The notes below the pieces were generated by a model, which did no database searches, was not told the origin of the DNA, and worked only from the letters and a program-made list of their open reading frames with translations. From contig JAHBVK010000016.1 of assembly GCA_019637555.1 (NCBI GenBank), forward strand, positions 1-64,000: 64,000 nt of DNA, written 5' to 3'. Below, piece by piece: positions 26,101 through 34,169 of this stretch (positions are counted from its first letter, which is position 1; the number at the start of each line of letters is the position of its first letter). Both the position numbers and the translations under genes were made by a program. Source of the stretch: Anaerolineae bacterium. GTDB lineage: Bacteria > Chloroflexota > Anaerolineae > Aggregatilineales > UBA2796.

Positions 26101-27797
26101 GAGGTGGGACTTTCCTTAGCTGGCACGACCTCAATCGGTGACTCGTTACGGTAAGTAACCATGCCCGGTCCGCCGCCTTTAATCTTGCGAACGTGACGGC
26201 GTTCGGTGACATCCACAAGTGCACGTCCTTCCTCGCGAGCCGGACTATAGTACGCCGCCAGCGCACCAGCTTTCTGCAGTACATGAGGTGGGATCGGACG
26301 TCCATTATTTTTGACGATCACGTGTGCCCCCGGCAGTCCGCGAATGTGCAGCCATGTATCATCAGGAGTGCCTTTACCGAAGGTGACATCTTCATTCTGA
26401 CGGGCGTTGCGTCCTACCCAGATGGTAAAGCCATCGACCAGCGCCTTGATTGGCATCGACTTGCCCGCGCCGGGACGCGATGTTTTCTGCCCACGCCAGT
26501 AACCGCGATCTTGCAGCGTATCCTGCACTTCGCCGATCTCGGACCAGTTGGCGGCAGTTTTCAGATCGCTTTCCAATTGCTTGAGGAAGTCGAGTTCCGT
26601 CTCCGTCTCTTGAATTAGCGCCGGGACTTCAGCGGCGGCACGCTTCGCCTTCTCGTAGCGCTCAAAGTAGCGTTTGGCGTTGTCTATCGCCGACATGGTG
26701 GGATCGAGTGCAATCTCGATCTCTGGCTCATCAAAGTCATACTGCGCTTTGTAACTACTTTGCCCTGCTGGAATCTGATACTGATAAGCTAGCAGCAGCT
26801 CGCCACTTTTGCGAAGTCGTTCCCGTTCGCTGTCGTCACGGTAGGATCGCTGCAAGGAGTCCAGCTTACCGCTGACTTTGGCGATTGCCTCATTCAACTG
26901 CGCATAGACAGGCTGCTTGGCGGCTTCATACGCTTCTTCACCCACCGGCGCACCGTAGAACAATGCCAGCGCTTCGCTGATATCACCGACAGAGTGCCAA
27001 CCGGGAAGATGAGTCACTTCGTAGGCAGAAAAGCTGGTCACCGCGCCATCGACTTCAGTAACACCGGATTCAAACTGGTTATTTATCAGAGCACCGATCA
27101 TCTCGGCAATCACCTGCTGCAGCATGTCGGGATCAACGACCGCACTTTTCGCCAGTACATCACCAGCCGCGCGGTAGATCACCTCTCGCGCCAGCATCGG
27201 GCTGAAGCCGAGGAGCGTTTCGGTGAGGAGTTTCCACGCTTGTTTGTCCTTGCCTATGTCGAGCAAAGCTGCCAATTCCTCGGTGCTGAGACTCAACGGC
27301 AGCTTTTTGTTCGCTTGCGCTGGCGGCGGCACATAGGGATGCCCCGGCAAACTGACCCGTACACGATTCTCATCCGCACCAACGCGACGCATACAATCCA
27401 TGATCACGCCATCACGCAGCAGCAGCAGATTACTGCGTTTGTCCATGATTTCGGCAACTAGTATGAACTGACCTTCGCCGCTTTCAAACTCAAGATGCAT
27501 AACGCGCTCGTATGGCGGTTGACTGACGTTGATCAACTTGCCACCTTCGACATATCGCCGCAGCATCAAGCCAAGCGGAGAAGGCTGCTCCACCCCACGC
27601 CGCAAGCGATCCGGTACGAGGTGGACACGCGCTGCCCGCGGATCTGCGGTGAGCAGCAGGTAGTAGCGCATGCGCTCGTAAATCTCGAAGCCGAGAGCCT
27701 GATCACCGATCTCCAGTGTGTCTTGTACGCGCCCGCTGCGCAGTTTATCGTTCAACTCCGCTACCACAGCGGCGGTTGTGAATACGTCGTAGTTCAT
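26097..27797 (-). CDS. rqcH: Rqc2/RqcH-family ribosome quality-control protein (NFACT)
   Basis: The 566-residue product begins MNYDVFTTAAVVAELNDKL, typical of the NFACT-N domain, has EIMDKRSNLLLL (the DR pair of RqcH), two coiled coils, and ends in the NFACT-R domain (DUF814) with FTIWVGRNARQNEDVTF and DTWLHIRGLPGAHVIVKN. RqcH binds stalled 50S subunits and adds Ala tails to trapped peptides for their removal. The position of the DR pair fits the tRNA-binding site. Older annotation would call this a fibronectin-binding protein. It shares 4-base overlaps with the genes on both sides. Confidence 0.93.
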   Translation of the reverse strand: MNYDVFTTAAVVAELNDKLRSGRVQDTLEIGDQALGFEIYERMRYYLLLTADPRAARVHLVPDRLRRGVEQPSPLGLMLRRYVEGGKLINVSQPPYERVMHLEFESGEGQFILVAEIMDKRSNLLLLRDGVIMDCMRRVGADENRVRVSLPGHPYVPPPAQANKKLPLSLSTEELAALLDIGKDKQAWKLLTETLLGFSPMLAREVIYRAAGDVLAKSAVVDPDMLQQVIAEMIGALINNQFESGVTEVDGAVTSFSAYEVTHLPGWHSVGDISEALALFYGAPVGEEAYEAAKQPVYAQLNEAIAKVSGKLDSLQRSYRDDSERERLRKSGELLLAYQYQIPAGQSSYKAQYDFDEPEIEIALDPTMSAIDNAKRYFERYEKAKRAAAEVPALIQETETELDFLKQLESDLKTAANWSEIGEVQDTLQDRGYWRGQKTSRPGAGKSMPIKALVDGFTIWVGRNARQNEDVTFGKGTPDDTWLHIRGLPGAHVIVKNNGRPIPPHVLQKAGALAAYYSPAREEGRALVDVTERRHVRKIKGGGPGMVTYRNESPIEVVPAKESPTS

Positions 27798-28147
27798 AGC
27801 TCGTCATCATCATCCAGCGGCGGAGTGATCGAGATGTTGTAGAGTTCCTCGAAGGCACGTTCCAAATCTCTAGCATGAAAGCGCATATGCAGTGCGGCAT
27901 CGCTGAGTAAGGTCTCCTCGTCGTCAGCGATCAACTGCTCTGCGACACGCCATTGCAAGTCTTTCTCTTTCAGCGTGGACTTTTCTTCGGCTGATCGCTT
28001 AGCAAACAGCTTGTCATAAGCGCGCTCGCCTTCATCCAAGCGCAAACGCATGATGTTGAGCAACTCGCGGAAGCGCATCACTTCTTGCCGCACTTTTTCG
28101 ATATGTTCGGGGTTTGCTTGTACCATCACCAAATCAGTCCCATCCAC
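27794..28147 (-). CDS. Small coiled-coil hypothetical protein, coupled to rqcH
   Basis: The 117-residue product is charged and largely helical, with coiled-coil-type stretches (HIEKVRQEVMRFRELLNIM, then AYDKLFAKRSAEEKSTL) and an acidic C-terminus (DDDDEL). No family is recognised. Its stop overlaps the rqcH start by 4 bases, so it is the first gene of the rqcH transcript. A role with ribosomes or with RqcH is only a guess from position. Confidence 0.65.
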   Translation of the reverse strand: MDGTDLVMVQANPEHIEKVRQEVMRFRELLNIMRLRLDEGERAYDKLFAKRSAEEKSTLKEKDLQWRVAEQLIADDEETLLSDAALHMRFHARDLERAFEELYNISITPPLDDDDEL

Positions 28148-28163
28148 AGCCTCATTGATGTCC

Positions 28164-29486
28164 TCAGTTTACATCATGTGCAGGGGCTTCGTGAATGAGC
28201 AGTATCAGTAGTTTCCAGTTCTCTTGCGTCATTTTCCAGTCAATCACACGCATATATTCTTGTGCTGGCGTCGTCGGCTCAAAGTCATCCACCAGCGCAG
28301 TACTGCCACCGAACTGATCGAAGGTATGTAATGAGTCAGTCTGCTGTATGAAATCTGAGTGGCAAGCAGAACACTGCTGCAAGGTCACAATCTGATATTG
28401 TTCAAGTAATTGCTGGTCGTGATCAAAAGGATCGATCCCATGAGTCATGAATACAGGAAATTGCCTCTCGTCACGACTCAATGCCACTAATCCACCGGCT
28501 TCGCTGCTGAATAAACGCGTTCGCTCAAATTGAAACTCAAAGTCTTGCTGAGTAATTTCACGGCGTGCTAGATTTACATCGCTAATATGTCGAATCTGCA
28601 CCGATTCGGTGATTTCGCTTGACGTGAGATTGCCGTGATCATCGATCAGCAACAGTTGTCGCACTAAGGCAACTTCAGTTCCTGATGGCACTAGCGGTAG
28701 TTGCTGCACCATTTCCGCGCTATTTACCTTCGCTAGATGTTCTTTTGCCGCTGAATTTCCACCCGGCAAACGCATGAACACTAGAAAGGCAGAACGCCCA
28801 CTGAACCCCTCCGATTGAACATGAATTCCCGCTGTAGGCTTAGTCAAGCGTCCCACTTGTACCCAATCGCTCTGCGGATCAAAGAGGTCAGGAGGTAAAT
28901 ACGCTGCTTCTGGTTGATCAGGTTGGAAGGCTGGGGGAAAGACGTCTGCGTTAATTGCTTGTTGGTAAGTATCGGGCAAACTGGCGATCTGTTCGGCTGA
29001 GAGAGCTAATCGGTGAATAATCAGGGCGATACGCTGCTGAAGTTCTCGCCTTGCCTGTGCGAAGTTATCTGGCTGCACAGCCGATCCTGATCCCAATGAT
29101 AACCAGTCAAAAATTGTCCAGAGATCGCGCTGCATGATGGCACGTTTCAATGGATCATTGACCAGTTGCTCACCGTCCGTGTCTAAAAACTCATCTAGTA
29201 GGGCGAGCGCTTGCGCGTGCGACTCTCCTGTAAGCAGATAGGTAGTCTCAAACCACAGTAACGGATCGGGAGAATTGCCGCCATAGATCGCATCATCTGC
29301 GGCTGTACGCATATAAAATTGCCGGAATAGACGATTCCAGAGGTGATCAGGATCGGGATCGTAGACCGCCAATAACGTCGTTCCACTTTGCGCGATAAGT
29401 CGAGGTAAAGCCAGCGCACTCATTCCGATCAGGCAAAACGCCATAACTAGGAATCGAAGCCCGATCGCACACAACTTAGTAGTCAT
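28164..29486 (-). CDS. Exported protein with a c-type heme motif
   Basis: The 440-residue product has a signal peptide (residues 1-33, ending near LIAQSG) and is otherwise mostly soluble. A single CxxCH motif (QQCSACHSDF, residues 372-376) lies near the C-terminus and would bind one c-type heme outside the membrane, with an unassigned distal ligand. Nothing else marks it as a known cytochrome; the N-terminal 340 residues match no family I recognise. It ends 16 bases before the first gene of the rqcH operon in the same direction. Confidence 0.7.
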   Translation of the reverse strand: MTTKLCAIGLRFLVMAFCLIGMSALALPRLIAQSGTTLLAVYDPDPDHLWNRLFRQFYMRTAADDAIYGGNSPDPLLWFETTYLLTGESHAQALALLDEFLDTDGEQLVNDPLKRAIMQRDLWTIFDWLSLGSGSAVQPDNFAQARRELQQRIALIIHRLALSAEQIASLPDTYQQAINADVFPPAFQPDQPEAAYLPPDLFDPQSDWVQVGRLTKPTAGIHVQSEGFSGRSAFLVFMRLPGGNSAAKEHLAKVNSAEMVQQLPLVPSGTEVALVRQLLLIDDHGNLTSSEITESVQIRHISDVNLARREITQQDFEFQFERTRLFSSEAGGLVALSRDERQFPVFMTHGIDPFDHDQQLLEQYQIVTLQQCSACHSDFIQQTDSLHTFDQFGGSTALVDDFEPTTPAQEYMRVIDWKMTQENWKLLILLIHEAPAHDVN

Positions 29487-29570
29487 CTCGATTCTCCTGC
29501 AAAGTGCTCGATGTGGTAGTTGCAGTTAAATGATATGGAGATGAAACATTAGTGGAAAGGGAGCGGAGGA

Positions 29571-29602
29571 GAAACAAAAAGAGGACGCCAAAAACGTCCT
29601 CT
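29571..29602 (-). terminator. Terminator of mutY
   Basis: An 8-bp stem (29580-29587 with 29595-29602), 7-base loop, is followed on the reverse strand by TTTTTGTTTC. It lies 160 bases past the mutY stop, before the leader of the exported CxxCH protein. Confidence 0.75.
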
Positions 29603-29761
29603 ACTAACTATGATAATTTTCGGTAATTTAACTAAATTTTTTGAATTAGTTTGTTGGGGATAAGATACCGACCATTTCAATTCTTGTCTAGGGTAAAGTG
29701 TAAAGATTTAACGTTAGAATAGTTAAGGATTTCCTTCACATTAATTCTTCTGCCAAAATTG

Positions 29762-30835
29762 CTAAAAATTCCTCCCTAATAGGGCGATCACCTGTTGGTC
29801 AGCTTTACCAAAGGCGAAGTGTTCCAGTTCATTCAGGCGCACCCAACGCCAATCTGCGCAGCCAATTGGCTGTGGATCGCCCTTGATGAGCTGGCAATCA
29901 AAAGCGAATAGTGTGATTTTGAAATGTGTGAACGCGTGATCAACGGTTGTCAGCAAGTTGCCGACTTCCACCGTAATCGCCAATTCTTCCTGCAATTCCC
30001 TGATCAACGTCTGCTCAATCGTCTCGCCGGATTCCTGTTTGCCACCGGGAAATTCCCACAAGCTGCCCAGTAACCCCTCCGCTGGACGCTGCGCGATCAG
30101 CACCCGACCATCACCCGATGGATGCCAGATCACACCTGCGGCGACATCGTAATGCGGCGTTCGCGCTTTCTTGGGTTTCACGGGACGTTGTCCTTGTGTG
30201 TTGTGGGCAAACGAGGCGCAATGCTTCGCTACGGGACAGATTAGACACAACGGCGCACGCGGACGACAGATCATACGTCCTAGTTCCATCATCGCTTGAT
30301 TATGATCGCCGGGACGTTCCTGATTCAATAGTGCAGTGGCGCGCTCCCACAACTTGTTTTGCGTAGCAGGCTTGCTCACATCGTCCACCAGATCATCAAG
30401 GCGGCTCAACACACGAATCACATTGCCGTCCAGCACTGCCACAGCTTCCCCGAAGGCGATGCTGGCAATGGCGTTAGCGGTATAGCGTCCGACGCCCGAT
30501 AGCTGCTGCAATTCAGCCGCAGTCCACGGAAATGATCCACGTGCTGCGATCACTTGTGCGGTACGATGCAGGTTGCGGGCACGGCTGTAATAACCGAGTC
30601 CTTCCCACTGCTTGAGTACCCGATCCAATGGCGCGGCTGCCAGCGCCTCAACAGTCGGAAAAGCAGCGGTAAAGCGTTGAAAATAGGGAATCACCGCTGT
30701 CACCTGCGTTTGCTGCAGCATGATCTCGGACAGCCAGATCAGGTAGGGGTTACTTGATCTGCGCCAGGGGAGATCGGCAGCAGCCGAGTCGTACCAGTGC
30801 AGAAGGTCAGCGGAAAAGGTGACGGTGTTGAGCAT
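29762..30835 (-). CDS. mutY: A/G-specific adenine glycosylase
   Basis: The 357-residue product (ATG 30835; an earlier in-frame start at 30886 adds 17 residues with no family match) begins LLHWYDSAAADLPWRR, as in MutY. It has the helix-hairpin-helix SGVGRYTANAIASIAFGEAVAVLDGN with the catalytic Asp, the 4Fe-4S cluster motif C-x6-C-x2-C-x5-C (CRPRAPLCLICPVAKHC) and a C-terminal NUDIX-like domain that reads 8-oxoguanine (GSLWEFPGGKQESGE). It removes A paired with 8-oxoG. It is divergent from the ACP gene, 108 bases away. Confidence 0.95.
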   Translation of the reverse strand: MLNTVTFSADLLHWYDSAAADLPWRRSSNPYLIWLSEIMLQQTQVTAVIPYFQRFTAAFPTVEALAAAPLDRVLKQWEGLGYYSRARNLHRTAQVIAARGSFPWTAAELQQLSGVGRYTANAIASIAFGEAVAVLDGNVIRVLSRLDDLVDDVSKPATQNKLWERATALLNQERPGDHNQAMMELGRMICRPRAPLCLICPVAKHCASFAHNTQGQRPVKPKKARTPHYDVAAGVIWHPSGDGRVLIAQRPAEGLLGSLWEFPGGKQESGETIEQTLIRELQEELAITVEVGNLLTTVDHAFTHFKITLFAFDCQLIKGDPQPIGCADWRWVRLNELEHFAFGKADQQVIALLGRNF

Positions 30836-30943
30836 GAGTGCAAGCATAGCAAGGGGACAGCACTGTGCCAAGTGCAGAAAAGGCACGGTAGAATTGCGGT
30901 TGTTGCTTGACTGATGCTTTGATGGCTTGGGAGTAATGAACTA

Positions 30944-31192
30944 ATGGATATAGACATCCGTGACCAGATTCGGCAATTCTTGTTGAAAGATGTAATCCGC
31001 AACCAGAAGATTAAACTGGGCAATGCGGATAGCCTGATCAAAGGCGGCTTGATGGATTCGTTCTCGCTGACACAGGTGGGACTCTTCCTTGAATCCACGT
31101 ATGGTATGAGCGTACCGGATAGTGATCTGACCGTTGAGAATATGGACACGATAGAGCAGATTGCCCAGTATGTCGAAGCTAACCGTAACTAA
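30944..31192 (+). CDS. Acyl carrier protein-like
   Basis: The 82-residue product has the four-helix pattern of a carrier protein, with Ser at GLMDSFSLTQ (usual DSL/DSF site) for 4'-phosphopantetheine. It is acidic, and its stop overlaps the following acyl-AMP ligase start (ATG 31170) by 23 bases. It is distinct from housekeeping AcpP and likely a dedicated partner of that ligase. Confidence 0.88.
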   Translation: MDIDIRDQIRQFLLKDVIRNQKIKLGNADSLIKGGLMDSFSLTQVGLFLESTYGMSVPDSDLTVENMDTIEQIAQYVEANRN

Positions 31193-32882
31193 CAGCGCTA
31201 GTTTGCTAACGCTAGATAACCGTGTCAATGCTGCTACCCTGCTGGATATGGCGAAAAAGCAACTAGATACTCGGGCGGATGATACTGCCCTGATCTTTGT
31301 GCCTGCAGATGGTACGCCGCATCGCCAGATCAGCACGCGGGAGTTTTTCGCAGGTGCAGCACGTTATGCAGCCATGTTACGACAAATCGGCATCGCAGAT
31401 CGCGATCTGGTGATTCTGGTGATGGAGCACAGTGAAGCACTGCTCCACGCTTTCTGGGGTGCGCTGATGGTCGGCGCGATCCCCTCGATCTTCCCTTTTC
31501 TCTCTGAAAAACTCGATCCGTCCTTGTACTTCGAGCGTGTACATGCATTGATCACGCATTCCGGCGCGAAAGCCGTGATCGCTTCCACCCCATTCGTGGC
31601 GGGATTACGTGACTTACTCGGTAGTATCCCTGTAATCGATGAGTCGGGGTTGGAGGTAGCGAAAGCTGAGATTGCGTTTAGTCAGAGCTGTGCTGGATCA
31701 GATATTGCGTTTTTGCAGCATTCGTCAGGCTCGACGGGTTTGCAGAAAGGTGTAGCACTAAGTCACGAGGCGGTGCTCAATCAACTAGCGAATTACCGCG
31801 AGGCGTTAAACTTGCAGCCTAGCGATGTGATCGTTTCATGGCTGCCTTTGTACCACGATATGGGCTTGATCGCAGGATTCGTGATGCCCATCGCGCAGGG
31901 CATCCCGCTGGTGTTAATGTCACCGTTCCATTGGGTGCGCGATCCAAAACTGCTGCTGCAATTGATCCAGCAATACGACGGGACGCTATGCTGGCTGCCG
32001 AACTTCGCCTATAACTTCACCGCTGCCCGCGTCCGCGATTCGCAGATCGAAGGGTTACGCTTGGACTCGATGCGGCTGTTCATCAACTGCTCGGAACCGA
32101 CCCGTGCTGAGAGTCATCGTCAGTTTGCCCATCGTTTTGAGAAATATGGTGTTAAGCCAGAATCATTGGTGACCTGTTACGCGATGGCAGAGAATACCTT
32201 TGCCGTCACGCAGAGCCAACCGCAGCCAAACGTTGATCTGATCAGCCGTGCGGCGCTCAGCGAGCGGCATCAAGCGATCCCCGCGCAAGACGGCGAACTG
32301 AACATCGAAATGCTCTCCAACGGTAAGCCTATCCCTAACTGCCGCGTCAAGATCGTGGATGAAATGCGACAGGAGCTTCCGGCGCGTCACGTTGGCGAAA
32401 TCGCTGTGCAGAGTGACAGCATGTTGACGGGCTACTATCGCCGCGATGATCTGACGGCACAGGCGTTGATTGATGGCTGGTATCTGACGGGCGACTACGG
32501 TTATCTGGTCAACGGCGAATTGTATATCACCGGACGCAAGAAAGACTTGATCATCGTTGGCGGCAAGAATGTCTATCCGCAGGACCTAGAGACACTGGCG
32601 AGTGATGTTCCGGGCGTGCATGCGGGACGTGTTGTCGCGTTCGGTGTTGATGATGACCGATTGGGCACAGAAAGCATCGTGATGGTCGTAGAAGCCGATG
32701 ATCAGGATGAGGATATTCGCTCGGAGATCGGCAAACGAGTGCGCGCGATGATCGCGCAGCAAACTGATGTCACGCTCGGCGCGGTACATGTAGTGGATCG
32801 TGGCTGGCTGCATAAGACCAGCAGTGGCAAGATCGCCAGAAGCGCGAATCGCGAGAAGTACTTGAGCGAGATCAGCCAATAA
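31170..32882 (+). CDS. Fatty acyl-AMP ligase (FAAL/FadD32 type)
   Basis: The 570-residue product is an ANL adenylating enzyme: P-loop-like QHSSGSTGLQKGV, a core YHDMGLIAGFVMPI, and the hinge segment GWYLTGDYGYLVNGELYITGRKKDLIIVGGKN. Its order and length match FAAL enzymes that make acyl-AMP and load it on a carrier protein rather than CoA. It overlaps the ACP-like gene, which supports acyl transfer to that protein. No polyketide synthase or other lipid tailoring gene lies near, so the final product is unknown. ATG 31170 is chosen over an in-frame TTG 31161. Confidence 0.88.
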   Translation: MSKLTVTNSASLLTLDNRVNAATLLDMAKKQLDTRADDTALIFVPADGTPHRQISTREFFAGAARYAAMLRQIGIADRDLVILVMEHSEALLHAFWGALMVGAIPSIFPFLSEKLDPSLYFERVHALITHSGAKAVIASTPFVAGLRDLLGSIPVIDESGLEVAKAEIAFSQSCAGSDIAFLQHSSGSTGLQKGVALSHEAVLNQLANYREALNLQPSDVIVSWLPLYHDMGLIAGFVMPIAQGIPLVLMSPFHWVRDPKLLLQLIQQYDGTLCWLPNFAYNFTAARVRDSQIEGLRLDSMRLFINCSEPTRAESHRQFAHRFEKYGVKPESLVTCYAMAENTFAVTQSQPQPNVDLISRAALSERHQAIPAQDGELNIEMLSNGKPIPNCRVKIVDEMRQELPARHVGEIAVQSDSMLTGYYRRDDLTAQALIDGWYLTGDYGYLVNGELYITGRKKDLIIVGGKNVYPQDLETLASDVPGVHAGRVVAFGVDDDRLGTESIVMVVEADDQDEDIRSEIGKRVRAMIAQQTDVTLGAVHVVDRGWLHKTSSGKIARSANREKYLSEISQ

Positions 32883-32905
32883 CCATTGATCATCGTGTCT
32901 AATCC

Positions 32906-32938
32906 AAAAGAGGATGTTGATGACATCCTCTTTTGATT
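32906..32938 (+). terminator. Bidirectional terminator
   Basis: A perfect 12-bp stem (32906-32917 with 32923-32934), 5-base loop, has A4 on the left and T4 on the right. It can end both the ACP/ligase operon and the convergent LLM gene. Confidence 0.85.
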
Positions 32939-32950
32939 CTCAGTGATCAG

Positions 32951-33988
32951 CTAAAGGCTCTCTTGCGCTACTGCAACTGGTTGCAACTCAAATTCTGTCG
33001 CCACCAGATTGTACGAGTGAAGCCGTGCCGCATGATCATGAACCATGGTCAGGATCATCAGTTCATCGGCTTGGGTCTGGCGGATGAGGTCCGCCAATTG
33101 AGCGCGTACCGTTGTTGGACTACCGACGAAATGCTTGCTACGAATAGAGGCAAACAATTGACGCTGTTCTTCCGTCAAATTGTATGCCTTCACTTCAGCA
33201 GGGCTGGGCAATGCGCCAGTAGGAAGTCCTGCATAGAGTCGAAAGAATGAAAATGCTACAGAGAGCGCCAATTCCTCGGCTTCCTCATCGGTATCCGCGC
33301 AGATGGCGGAAACGGCGAGGATGGCATGCGGCTCGGGGAATTGCGCTGAAGGTCGAAAGTGCTGGCGATACAGCAGCATGGCAGGGATGGCGGCGTCGCC
33401 ATTAATATGATGCGCAAAGGCGAATCCTGTACCTCTGGCGGCGGCAAGCTGCGAACTGAAGCCACTTGATCCCAGCAGCCAGATCGGCGGCAAAGTTACA
33501 TCTTGCGGATACGCCTTCACCGCTTTGAATGGATGATCGGCGGGAAAGTCACCACTGGCGAATGCCTGCAATTCCGCCAACTCTTGCGGGAAATCCTCTG
33601 CATTCAAGGCTTCAACAGAGCGCCGTAGCGCCAGCGCAGTCCGCGTATCTGTACCGGGGGCGCGTCCAATTCCCAGATCGATCCGCTGTGGATACAGCGC
33701 CTCCAACAGTTTGAATGACTCCGCTACTTTCAGCGGCGCGTGATTGGGCAGCATAACGCCACCGGAGCCAACACGGATGTGCTGCGTCTCCCGCGCCACC
33801 TGTCCGATCATAATGTCAGGCGTAGTGCTGGCGATGCTGGCGGTGTTGTGATGTTCGGCAAGCCAAAAGCGCGTGAAGCCACGCTGATCCGCGAACTTAG
33901 CGAGATCGATAGTGTTGCGCAGTGCTTGCGCTGATGTGGAGCCAGAACTCACTGGAGATACATCAAGTATTGACAAGGGAATGGTCAT
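32951..33988 (-). CDS. LLM-class flavin-dependent oxidoreductase
   Basis: The 345-residue product is a luciferase-like monooxygenase: it starts IPLSILDVSPVSSG, has FTRFWLAEHHN, IRVGSGGVMLPNHAPLKVAESFK and IDLGIGRAPGTD. This set (FWxAEHH, VGSGG...LPNHxPLxVAE) is typical of the MsnO8-like subgroup. Such enzymes use FMNH2 or F420 and oxygen; substrate unknown. It stands alone. Confidence 0.93.
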   Translation of the reverse strand: MTIPLSILDVSPVSSGSTSAQALRNTIDLAKFADQRGFTRFWLAEHHNTASIASTTPDIMIGQVARETQHIRVGSGGVMLPNHAPLKVAESFKLLEALYPQRIDLGIGRAPGTDTRTALALRRSVEALNAEDFPQELAELQAFASGDFPADHPFKAVKAYPQDVTLPPIWLLGSSGFSSQLAAARGTGFAFAHHINGDAAIPAMLLYRQHFRPSAQFPEPHAILAVSAICADTDEEAEELALSVAFSFFRLYAGLPTGALPSPAEVKAYNLTEEQRQLFASIRSKHFVGSPTTVRAQLADLIRQTQADELMILTMVHDHAARLHSYNLVATEFELQPVAVAQESL

Positions 33989-34169
33989 AAGCGTCGAAAA
34001 CTCTCCAAGCTAGCTGCTTTGACGCGGATAGGGAAACTGTAAACTGGTGATCTCACAATACACGGAAGGCATCATGGCAGGAAATATTACTTAGCCAACA
34101 CTCGATCATGCTGGCTTGGTGCTGTTTAACTATTCAGTATCATTACGACAAGGCATCAGTCAAGCGCAG

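Noticed and set aside
26097..27797. Fibronectin-binding adhesin
   Set aside because: Old label for NFACT proteins; no signal peptide and RqcH domains are complete.
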